DNA of 64,000 nt, from positions 124,001-188,000 of the forward strand of contig NW_027001135.1 in the NCBI RefSeq assembly GCF_036934945.1. The letters run 5' to 3'. The position numbers were made by a program, and so were the translations under genes. The notes under the pieces were generated by a model. That model was not told the origin of the DNA. It ran no database searches and was given only the letters and a program-made list of their open reading frames with translations. Positions 52,261-64,000 of the stretch are shown in pieces (the stretch's first letter is position 1; each line of letters starts with the position of its first letter). The stretch is from Oncorhynchus masou masou. Its lineage: Eukaryota; Chordata; Actinopteri; Salmoniformes; Salmonidae.

Positions 52261-55200
52261 TTCTCTGCCACAGAGACCTCCTACCACAGAGACCTCCTAC
52301 CACAGAGACCTCCTACCACAGAGACTTCTCTACCACAGGGACCTCACTACCACAGAGACTTCTCTACCACAGGGACCTCACTACCACAGAGACTTCTCTA
52401 CCACAGAGACCTCTCTACCACAGAGACTTCTCTACCACAGAGACTTCTCTACCACAGGGACCTCTCTACCACAGAGACCTCTCTACCACAGAGACCTCTC
52501 TACCACAGAGACTTCTCTACCACAGAGACCTCTCTACCACAGAGACTTCTCTACCACAGAGACTTCTCTACCACAGGGACCTCTCTACCACGGATACCTC
52601 TCTACCACAGAGACTTCTCTACCACAGAGACCTCTCTACCACAGAGACTTCTCTACCACAGAGATCTCTCTACCACAGAGACCTCTCTACCACATATTCC
52701 TCTCTACCACAGAGGCCTCTCTACCACATATTCCTCTCTACCACAGAGACCTCTCTACCACAGAGACCTCTCTACCACAGAGACCTCTCTACCACAGAGA
52801 CCTCTCTACCACAGGGACCTCTCTACCACAGAGACTTCTCTACCACAGGGAACCCTCTACCACAGAGACCTCTCTACCACATATTCCTCTCTACCACAGA
52901 GACCTCTCTACCACAGAGACCTCTCTACCACATATTCCTCTCTACCACAGAGACCTCTCTACCACATATTCCTATCTACCACAGAGACCTCCTACCACAG
53001 AGACTTCTCTACCACAGGGACCTCACTACCACAGAGACTTCTCTACCACAGGGACCTCACTACCACAGAGACTTCTCTACCACAGAGACCTCTCTACCAC
53101 AGAGACTTCTCTACCACAGAGACTTCTCTACCACAGGGACCTCTCTACCACAGAGACCTCTCTACCACAGAGACCTCTCTACCACAGAGACTTCTCTACC
53201 ACAGAGACCTCTCTACCACAGAGACTTCTCTACCACAGAGACTTCTCTACCACAGGGACCTCTCTACCACAGGGACCTCACTACCACAGGGACCTCTCTA
53301 ACACAGAGACCTCTCTACCACGGATACCTCTCTACCACAGAGACTTCTCTACCACAGAGACTTCTCTACCACAGGGAACCCTCTACCACAGAGACCTCTC
53401 TACCACAGAGACCTCTCTACCACATATTCCTCTCTACCACAGAGACCTCTCTACCACAGAGACCTCTCTACCACATATTCCTTCTACCACAGAGACCTCT
53501 CTACCACAGAGACCTCTCTACCACATATTCCTCTCTACCACAGGGACCTCTCTACCACAGGGACCTCTCTACCACATATTCCTCTCTACCACAGAGACCT
53601 CTCTACCACAGAGACCTCTCTACCACAGAGACTTCTCTACCACAGAGACTTCTCTACCACAGGGAACCCTCTACCACAGAGACCTCTCTACCACAGAGAC
53701 CTCTCTACCACAGAGACCTCTCTACCACAGAGACCTCTCTACCACAGAGACCTCTCTACCACAGAGACCTCACTACCACAGAGACCTCAATACCACAGGG
53801 ACCTCTCTACCACAGAGACCTCTCTACCACAGAGACTTCTCTACCACAGGGACCTCACTACCACAGAGACTTCTCTACCACAGAGACCTCTCTACCACAG
53901 AGACTTCTCTACCACAGAGACTTCTCTACCACAGGGACCTCTCTACCACAGAGACCTCTCTACCACAGAGACCTCTCTACCACAGAGACTTCTCTACCAC
54001 AGAGACCTCTCTACCACAGAGACTTCTCTACCACAGAGACTTCTCTACCACAGGGACCTCTCTACCACGGATACCTCTCTACCACAGAGACTTCTCTACC
54101 ACAGAGACTTCTCTACCACAGGGAACCCTCTACCACAGAGATCTCTCTACCACAGAGACCTCTCTACCACATATTCCTCTCTACCACAGAGGCCTCTCTA
54201 CCACATATTCCTCTCTACCACAGAGACCTCTCTACCACAGAGACCTCTCTACCACAGAGACCTCTCTACCACAGAGACCTCTCTACCACAGGGACCTCTC
54301 TACCACAGAGACTTCTCTACCACAGGGAACCCTCTACCACAGAGACCTCTCTACCACATATTCCTCTCTACCACAGAGACCTCTCTACCACAGAGACCTC
54401 TCTACCACATATTCCTCTCTACCACAGAGACCTCTCTACCACATATTCCTATCTACCACAGAGACCTCCTACCACAGAGACTTCTCTACCACAGGGACCT
54501 CACTACCACAGAGACTTCTCTACCACAGGGACCTCACTACCACAGAGACTTCTCTACCACAGAGACCTCTCTACCACAGAGACTTCTCTACCACAGAGAC
54601 TTCTCTACCACAGGGACCTCTCTACCACAGAGACCTCTCTACCACAGAGACCTCTCTACCACAGAGACTTCTCTACCACAGAGACCTCTCTACCACAGAG
54701 ACTTCTCTACCACAGAGACTTCTCTACCACAGGGACCTCTCTACCACAGGGACCTCACTACCACAGGGACCTCTCTAACACAGAGACCTCTCTACCACGG
54801 ATACCTCTCTACCACAGAGACTTCTCTACCACAGAGACTTCTCTACCACAGGGAACCCTCTACCACAGAGACCTCTCTACCACAGAGACCTCTCTACCAC
54901 ATATTCCTCTCTACCACAGAGACCTCTCTACCACAGAGACCTCTCTACCACATATTCCTCTCTACCACAGAGACCTCTCTACCACAGAGACCTCTCTACC
55001 ACATATTCCTCTCTACCACAGGGACCTCTCTACCACAGGGACCTCTCTACCACATATTCCTCTCTACCACAGAGACCTCTCTACCACAGAGACCTCTCTA
55101 CCACAGAGACTTCTCTACCACAGAGACTTCTCTACCACAGGGAACCCTCTACCACAGAGACCTCTCTACCACAGAGACCTCTCTACCACAGAGACCTCTC

Positions 55201-58200
55201 TACCACAGAGACCTCTCTACCACAGAGACCTCTCTACCACAGAGACCTCTCTACCACAGAGACCTCACTACCACAGAGACCTCAATACCACAGGGACCTC
55301 TCTACCACAGAGACCTCTCTACCACAGAGACTTCTCTACCACAGGGAACCCTCTACCACAGAGACCTCTCAACCACAGAGACCTCTCTACCACATATTCC
55401 TCTCTACCACAGGGACCTCTCTACCACAGGGACCTCTCTACCACAGAGAACTCTCTACCACAGTGACCTCTCTACCACAGAGACCTCTCTACCACAGAGA
55501 CCTCTCTACCACAGGGACCTCTCTACCACAGAGACTTCTCTACCACAGGGAACCCTCTACCACAGAGACCTCTCTACCACAGAGACCTCTCTACCACATA
55601 TTCCTCTCTACCACAGAGACCTCTCTACCACAGAGACCTCTCTACCACAGAGACCTCTCTACCACATATTCCTCTCTGCCACAGAGACCTCTCTACCACA
55701 TATTCCTCTCTACCACAGAGACCTCTCTACCACATATTCCTCTCTACCACAGAGACCTCTCTACCACAGAGACCTCTCTACCACATATTCCTCTCTACCA
55801 CAGGGACCTCTCTACCACATATTCCTCTCTACCACAGAGACATCTCTACCACTGAGACCTCTCTACCACATATTCCACTCTACCACAGAGACCTCTCTAC
55901 CACAGAGACCTCTCTACCACAGAGACCTCACTACCACAGATACCTCTCTACCACAGAGACCTCTCTACCACATATTCCTCTCTACCACATATTCCTCTCT
56001 ACCACAGAGACCTCTCTACCACGGATACCCTTCTACCCCAGATACATCTCCTCCACAGATTAATCTCTACCACAGGGACCTCAATACCACAGGGACCTCT
56101 CTACCACAGGGACCTCTCTACCACAGAGACCTCACTACCACAGGGACCTCTCTACCACATAGACCTCTCTACCACAGATACCTCTCTACCACAGGGACCT
56201 CTCTACCACAGGGACCTCTCTACCACAGGGACCTGTCTACCACAGAGACCTCTCTACCACAGGGACCTCTCTACCACAGGGACCTCTCTACCACAGAGAC
56301 CTCTCTACCACAGGGACCTCTCTACCACAGGGACCTCTCTACCACAGGGACCTCTCTATGGACTTCCCTACCACAGGGACCTCTCTACCACAGGGACCTC
56401 TCTACCACAGAGACCTCACTACCACAGGGACCTCTCTACCACAGGGACCTCTCTACCACAGAGACCTCACTACCACAGGGACCACTCTACCACAGGGACC
56501 TCTATACCACAGAGACCTCACTACCACAGAGACCTCACTACCACAGAGACCTCACTACCACAGATACCTCTCTACCACAGATACCTCTCTACCACAGATA
56601 ACTATCTACCACAGGGACCTCTCTACCACAGAGACCTCACTACCACAGGGACCTCACTACCACAGATACCTCTCTACCACAGGGACCTCTCTACCACAGG
56701 TATCTCACTACCACAGGGACCTCACTACCACAGATACCTCTCTACCACAGATACCTCTCTACCACAGATACCTCTCTACCACAGGGACCTCACTACCACA
56801 GGGACCTCTCTACCACAGGGACCTCTCTACCACAGGTATCTCACTACCACAGAGACCTCACTACCACAGAGACCTCACTACCACAGATACTTCTCTACCA
56901 CAGATACCTCTCTACCACAGATAACTCACTACCACAGATACTTCTCTACCACAGATACCTCTCTACCACAGATAACTCTCTACCACAGAGACCTCTCTAC
57001 CACAGAGACCTCTCTACCACAGAGACCCTACTACCACAGAGACCTCTCTACCACAGAGACCTCTCTACCACAGAGACCTCTCTACCACAGGGACCTCTCT
57101 ACCACAGAGACCTCACTACCACAGAGACCTCTCTACCACAGAGACCTCTCTACCACAGAGACCTCACTACCACAGGGACCTCTCTACCACAGAGACCTCA
57201 CTACCACAGAGACCTCACTACCACAGAGACCTCAATACCACAGGGACCTCTCTACCACAGGGACCTCTCTACCACAGAGACCTCTCTACCACAGAGAACT
57301 CACTACCACAGAGACCTCACTACCACAGAGACCTCTCTACCACAGGGACCTCTCTACCACAGAGACCTCACTACCACAGAGATCTCACTACCACAGATAC
57401 CTCTCTACCACAGATACCTCTCTACCACAGAGACCTCTCTACCACAGATACCTCTCTACCACAGAGACCCTACTACCACAGTGACCTCTCTGCCACAGGG
57501 ACCTCTCTACCACAGAGACCTCTCTTCCACAGGGACCTCTCTACCACAGAGACCCCACTACCACAGAGACCTCACTACCACAGATACCTCTCTACCACAG
57601 ATAACTCTCTGCCACAGGGACCTCTCTACCACAGAGACCTCACTACCACAGATAACTCTCTACCACAGGGATCTCTCTACCACAGAGACCTCACTACCAC
57701 AGAGACCTCACTACCACAGGGACCTCTCTACCACAGAGACCTCTCTACCACAGAGACCTCTCTACCACAGAGACCTCTCTACCACAGAGACCTCACTACC
57801 ACAGGGACCTCTCTACCACAGAGACCTCACTACCACAGAGACCTCACTACCACAGAGACCTCAATACCACAGGGACCTCTCTACCACAGGGACCTCTCTA
57901 CCACAGAGACCTCTCTACCACAGAGAACTCACTACCACAGAGACCTCACTACCACAGAGACCTCTCTACCACAGGGACCTCTCTACCACAGGGACCTCTC
58001 TACCACAGAGACCTCTCTACCACAGAGACCTCACTACCACAGGGACCTCTCTACCACAGAGACCTCACTACCACAGAGACCTCTCTACCACAGGGACCTC
58101 TCTACCACAGAGACCTCTCTACCACAGAGACCTCTTTACCACAGAGACCTCACTACCACAGGGACCTCACTACCACAGGGACCTCTCTACCACAGAGACC

Positions 58201-58410
58201 TCACTACCACAGGGACCTCTCTACCACAGGGACCTCTCTACCACAGATAACTCTCTACCACAGAGACCTCTTTACCACAGAGACCTCACTACCACAGGGA
58301 CCTCACTACCACAGATACCTCTGTACCACAGAGACCTCACTACCACAGAGACCTCACTACCACAGAGACCTCTCTACCACAGACACCTCACTACCACAGA
58401 GACCTCTCTC
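52261..58410. repeat. 17-bp minisatellite, 6.1 kb, about 360 copies
   Basis: The unit is ctctctaccacagagac, with variants cttctctacc, ctcactacc, cacaggg, cacatattc and cacggatac. A tandem block duplication of 1477 bp is clear: cggat at 52591/54068 and 53321/54798, aggcc near 52711/54188, cctatctacc at 52971/54448, and ctctctaaca at 53294/54771. The two copies cover about 52.3-53.8 and 53.8-55.3 kb. The right part (56-58.4 kb) uses a different variant mix (cacagatac, ctcactacc). Plus-strand frames up to 348 codons (LPQRPLYHRDLSTTETS type) are artefacts. Confidence 0.98.
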
Positions 58411-58486
58411 ATCACTTCACCTCTGACAATCACAGACTGACTGGCCGAATGATTGTCCTCTGTAATAACACTGAAAATGGGATTTC
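58411..58486. other. Short unique spacer
   Basis: About 75 bp of non-repetitive DNA between the 17-bp and 38-44-bp arrays. No feature is seen. Confidence 0.5.
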
Positions 58487-61400
58487 CTACCACTAGAGGG
58501 TTTAATGATGGACAGACACTACCATAAACCTCCACTAGAGGGTTTAATGATGAACAGACACTACCATAAACCTACCACTAGAGGGTTTAATGATGGACAC
58601 TACCATAAACCTCCACTAGAGGGTTTACTGACAGACACTACCATAAACCTACCACTAGAGGGTTTAATGATGAACAGACACTACCATGAACCTACCACTA
58701 GAGGGTTTAATGATGGACACTACCATAAACCTACCACTAGAGGGTTTAATGATGGACACTACCATAAACCTACCACTAGAGGGTTTAATGATGGACAGAC
58801 ACTACCATAAACCTACCACTAGAGGGTTTAATGATGAACAGACACTACCATAAACCTCCACTAGAGGGTTTAATGATGGACAGACACTACCATAAACCTC
58901 CACTAGAGGGTTTAATGATGAACAGACACTACCATAAACCTACCACTAGAGGGTTTAATGATGGACACTACCATAAACCTACCACTAGAGGGTTTAATGA
59001 TGAACAGACACTACCATAAACCTCCACTAGAGGGTTTAATGATGGACAGACACTACCATAAACCTCCACTAGAGGGTTTAATGATGAACAGACACTACCA
59101 TAAACCTACCACTAGAGGGTTTAATGATGAACAGACACTACCATAAACCTCCACTAGAGGGTTTAATGATGGACAGACACTACCATAAACCTCCACTAGA
59201 GGGTTTAATGATGAACAGACACTACCATAAACCTCCACTAGAGGGTTTAATGACAGACACTACCATAAACCTCCACTAGAGGGTTTAACCTGATGGACAG
59301 ACACTACCTTAAACCTCCACTAAAGGGTTTAACCTGATGGACAGACACTACCTTAAACCTCCCACTAGAGGGTTTAATGATGGACACTACCATAAACCTC
59401 CACTAGAGGGTTTAATGATGGACACTACCATAAACCTCCACTAGAGGGATTAATGATGAACAGACACTAACCATAAACCTACCACTAGAGGGTTTAATGA
59501 TGGACACTACCATAAACCTCCACTAGAGGGTTTAATGATGGACACTACCATAAACCTCCACTAGAGGGTTTAATGATGAACAGACAATACCATAAACCTC
59601 CACTAGAGGGTTTAATGATGGACAGACACTACCATAAACCAACCACTAGAGGGTTTAATGACAGACACTACCATAAACCTCCACTAGAGGGTTTAATGAT
59701 GAACAGACACTACCATAAACCCCCACTAGAGGGTTTAATGATGGACACTACCATAAACCTACCACTAGAGGGTTTAATGATGAACAGACACTACCATAAA
59801 CCTACCACTAGAGGATTTAATGATGAACAAACACTACCATAAACCTACCACTAGAGGGTTTAATGATGAACAGACACTACCATAAACCTCCACTAGAGGG
59901 TTTAACCTGATGAACAGACACTACCATAAACCTCCACTAGAGGGTTTAATGATGGACACTACCATAAACCTACCACTAGAGGGTTTAATGATGAACAGAC
60001 ACTACCATAAACCTACCACTAGAGGGTTTAATGATGAACAGACACTACCATAAACCTCCACTAGAGGGTTTAATGATGGACACTACCATAAACCTACCAC
60101 TAGAGGGTTTAATGATGAACAGACACTACCATAAACCTCCACTAGAGGGTTTAATGATGGACACTACCATAAACCTACCACTAGAGGGTTTAATGATGAA
60201 CAGACACTACCATAAACCTACCACTAGAGGGTTTAATGATGAACAGACACTACCATAAACCTCCACTAGAGGTTTTAATGATGGACACTACCATAAACCT
60301 ACCACTAGAGGGTTTAATGATGAACAGACACTACCATAAACCTCCACTAGAGGGTTTAATGATGAACAGACACTACCATAAACCTCCACTAGAGGGTTTA
60401 ATGATGAACAGACACTACCATAAACCTCCACTAGAGGGTTTAATGATGATCAGACACTACCATAAACCTCCACTAGAGGGTTTAATGATGGACACTACCA
60501 TAAACCTACCACTAGAGGGTTTAATGATGGACAGACACTATCATAAACCTCCCACTAGAGGGTTTAATGATGAACAGACACTACCATAAACCTCCACTAG
60601 AGGGTTTAATGATGGACAGACACTACCATAAACCTACCACTAGAGGGTTTAATGATAAACAGACACTACCATAAACCTACCACTACAGGGTTTAATGACA
60701 GACACTACCATAAACCTACCACTAGAGGGTTTAATGATAAACAGACACTACCATAAACCTCCACTAGAGGGTTTAATGATGAACAGACACAACCATAAAC
60801 CTACCACTAGAGGGTTTACTGACAGACACTACCATAAACCTCCACTAGAGGGATTAATGATGGACAGACACTACCATAAACCTCCCACTAGAGGGTTTAA
60901 TGATGAACAGACACTACCATAAACCTACCACAAGAGGGTTTAATGATGAACAGACACTACCATAAACCTACCACTAGAGGGTTTAATGATGGACACTTCC
61001 ATAAACCTACCACAAGAGGGTTTACTGACAGACACTTCCGTAAACCTACCACTAGAGGGTTTACTGACAGACACTACCATAAACCTACCACTAGAGGGTT
61101 TAATGATGAACAGACACTACCATAAACCTCCACTAGAGGGTTTAATGATGAACAGACACTACCATAAACCTCCACTAGAGGGTTTAATGATGAACAGACA
61201 CTACCATAAACCTCCACTAGAGGGTTTAATGATAAACAGACACTACCATAAACCTCCACTAGAGGGTTTAATGATGAACAGACACTACCATAAACCTCCA
61301 CTAGAGGGTTTAATGATGGACACTACCATAAACCTACCACTAGAGGGTTTAATGATGAACAGACACTACCATAAACCTACCACTAGAGGGTTTAATGATG

Positions 61401-63075
61401 AACAGACACTACCATAAACCTCCACTAGAGGGTTTAATGATGGACACTACCATAAACCTACCACTAGAGGGTTTAATGATGAACAGACACTACCATAAAC
61501 CTACCACTAGAGGGTTTAATGATGAACAGACACTACCATAAACCTCCACTAGAGGTTTTAATGATGGACACTACCATAAACCTACCACTAGAGGGTTTAA
61601 TGATGAACAGACACTACCATAAACCTCCACTAGAGGGTTTAATGATGGACACTACCATAAACCTCCACTAGAGGGTTTAATGATAAACAGACACTACCAT
61701 AAACCTCCACTAGAGGGTTTAATGATGGACACTACCATAAACCTACCACTAGAGGGTTTAATGATGAACAGACACTACCATAAACCTACCACTAGAGGGT
61801 TTAATGATGAACAGACACTACCATAAACCTCCACTAGAGGGTTTAACATGATGAACAGACACTACCATAAACCTCAAATAGAGGGTTTAATGATGGACAC
61901 TACCATAAATCTCCACTAGAGGGTTTAATGATGGACAGACACTACCATAAACCTCCACTAGAGGGTTTAATGATGGACACTACCATAAACCTCCACTAGA
62001 GGGTTTAATGATGGATACTACCATAAACCTACCACTAGAGGGTTTAATGATGAACAGACACTACCATAAAACTACCACTAGAGGGTTTAATGATGGACAC
62101 TACCATAAACCTCCACTAGAGGGTTTAATGATGAACAGACACTACCATAAACCTCCACTAGAGGGTTTAATGATGAACAGACACTACCATAAAACTACCA
62201 CTAGAGGGTTTAATGATGGACACTACCATAAACCTACCACTAGAGGGTTTAATGATGAACAGACACTACCATAAAACTACCACTAGAGGGTTTAATGATG
62301 GACACTACCATAAACCTCCACTAGAGGGTTTAATGATGGACAGACACTACCATAAACCTACCACTAGAGGGTTTAATGATGGACAGACACTACCATAAAA
62401 CTACCACTAGAGGGTTTAATGATGGACACTACCATAAACCTCCACTAGAGGGTTTAATGATGAACAGACACTACCATAAACCTCCACTAGAGGGTTTAAT
62501 GATGGACACTACCATAAACCTACCACTAGAGGGTTTAATGATGAACAGACACTACCATAAACCTACCACTAGAGGGTTTAATGATGAACAGACACTACCA
62601 TAAACCTCCACTAGAGGGTTTAATGATGGACACTACCATAAACCTACCACTAGAGGGTTTAATGATGGACAGACACTACCATAAACCTACCACTAGAGGG
62701 TTTAATGATAAACAGACACTACCATAAACCTCCACTAGAGAGTTTAACCTGATGGACAGACACAACCATAAACCTACCACTAGAGGGTTTAATGATGAAC
62801 AGACACTACCATAAACCTACCACTAGAGGGTTTAATGATGAACAGACACTACCATAAACCTCCACTAGAGGGTTTAATGATGAACAGACACTACCATAAA
62901 CCTCCACTAGAGGGTTTAATGATGGACACTACCATAAACCTACCACTAGAGGGTTTAACCTGATGAACAGACACTACCATAAACCTCCACTAGAGGGTTT
63001 AATGATGGACAGACACTACCATAAACCTACCACTAGAGGGTTTAATGATGGACACAACCATCAACCTTCCACAAG
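58487..63075. repeat. 38-44-bp minisatellite, 4.6 kb, about 110 copies
   Basis: The unit contains actagagggtttaatgatga, acagacactaccataaacct and a junction of cc or acc. Forms lacking the acag step (ggacactacc) are four bases shorter. Occasional variants are aacctgatg, gataaacag and cttccat. One rare variant, aggtttta, recurs 1283 bp apart (60270 and 61553), a single-marker hint of block duplication. Short open frames on both strands are artefacts. Confidence 0.97.
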
Positions 63076-63082
63076 AAATACA

Positions 63083-63210
63083 TTGACACCCGACTCACCT
63101 CACTGAAACACAGTGAGACCCGACTCACCTCACCGAAACACAGTGAGACCAGACTCACCTCACTGAAACACAGTGAGACCCGACTCACCTCACTGAAACA
63201 CAGTGAGACT
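63083..63210. repeat. 30-bp minisatellite, about 4 copies
   Basis: The unit contains cgactcacctcactgaaaca followed by cagtgagacc, 30 bp. One copy has caccg for cactg and one has agactc for cgactc. The array is almost contiguous with the preceding one. Confidence 0.93.
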
Positions 63211-63251
63211 AGGTACAGACCTGCTTGCAGTTGAATGTGGATGGTTCCAGT

Positions 63252-64000
63252 AAGGTTTATATAATACTTTATTATACGATGCAGGTTAATATTATACTAT
63301 AATATACCATACAGGTTTATATTATACTATATTATTTATATTATACCATACAGGTTTATATTATACCATACAGGTTTATATTATACTATATTATATACCA
63401 TACAGGTTTATATTATACTATATTATACTATACAGGTTTATATTATACATACAGGTTTATATTATACTATATTATATTATACCTATACAGGTTTATATTA
63501 TACCATACAGGTTTATATTATACTATATTATACCATACTTTATATTATACCATACAGGTTTATATTATACTATATTATACCATACAGGTTTATATTATAC
63601 TATATATTATACATATTATACCATACAGGTTTATATTATACTATACAGGTTTATATTATACTATATTATACCATACAGGTTTATATTATACTATATTATA
63701 CCATACAGGTTTATATTATACTATACAGGTTTATATTATACTATATTATACCATACAGGTTTATATTATACTATATTATACTATACAGGTTTATATTATA
63801 CCATACAGGTTTATATTATACTATATTATACTATTTATATTATACTATTTATATTATACTATATTATACCATACAGGTTTATATTATACTATACATACAG
63901 GTTTATATTATACTATATTATACCATACAGGTTTATATTATACTATATTATACCATACAGGTTTATATTATACTATACAGGTTATATATTATACAGGTTT
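63252..64000. repeat. AT-rich 20/30-bp satellite, continuing past the window
   Basis: Units start aggtttatattatac and end at ccatac or ctatac. A decamer tatattatac is present or absent, giving units of about 30 or 20 bp. Sequence is close to 80% A+T by eye. The array is still in phase at the last base, so its full length is unknown. Confidence 0.95.

Noticed and set aside
52255..58440. Plus-strand frames of 348, 319 and 188 codons (LPQRPLYHRD type)
   Set aside because: They are artefacts of the 17-bp array; different frames give the same peptide and are broken by unit indels.

Overview
This is vertebrate nuclear DNA, almost certainly from a salmonid fish (Salmo, Oncorhynchus, Salvelinus or a close relative). 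The evidence is the mobile elements: a tRNA-derived SINE of the salmonid HpaI type (28575-28781, plus an inverted fragment at 38269-38365), several salmonid-type Tc1/mariner pieces (37974-39541 and 40045-40241), a degenerate LINE on the minus strand (about 26640-29140) and a solo-LTR-like element (6368-6736) with a 5-bp target-site duplication. I find no intact host gene, no convincing exon and no stand-alone RNA gene. The long open reading frames in the window are by-products of tandem repeats whose units lack stop codons.

The window is dominated by tandem repeats. By hand measurement, about 55 kb of the 64 kb (roughly 85%) lies in some twenty unrelated minisatellite or satellite arrays, many of them touching. 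In order: a 23-bp G-rich array (0.87-2.7 kb); a small 41-bp array (3.1 kb); an AT-rich 16/11-bp array (3.3-6.4 kb); the LTR; a 53/25/10-bp array (6.8-10.8 kb); two 43-bp arrays (10.9-11.8 kb); a 50/56-bp array (12.1-19.0 kb); a 25-bp array (19.05-21.8 kb); a 57-bp array (22 kb); about 0.8 kb of unique DNA; a 70-bp array (23.2-23.9 kb); a 34/36/38-bp array running into a (TG)53 microsatellite (23.9-26.6 kb); the LINE, with a 12-bp array and a SINE inside it (26.6-29.1 kb); a 36-bp array (29.3-29.8 kb); a 20-bp array (30.1-37.8 kb); the Tc1 chimera (38.0-39.5 kb); an 18-bp array (39.6-39.9 kb); a third Tc1 remnant; a 23/33-bp array of nearly 11 kb (40.2-51.2 kb); a 60-bp G-rich array (51.2-51.8 kb); about 0.4 kb of unique DNA; a 17-bp array (52.3-58.4 kb); a 38-44-bp array (58.5-63.1 kb); a 30-bp array; and an AT-rich array running off the right end.

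Two themes stand out. First, most large arrays were amplified at two levels: short units repeat, and blocks of 0.5-2 kb containing many units were duplicated again. The offsets, measured from shared rare variants, are 1519, 500, 602, 1319, 941/1697, 2030/1816, 1203/1213 and 1477 bp. Second, new arrays seem to arise from whatever sequence is present, including the coding part of a dead LINE and a TG-containing minisatellite unit that ends in a pure TG run. I see no genes working together as a pathway, and no undescribed enzymatic or defence system. The unusual features are the repeat density, the block duplications and the chimeric mobile elements. Assembly errors in such sequence are a real possibility.
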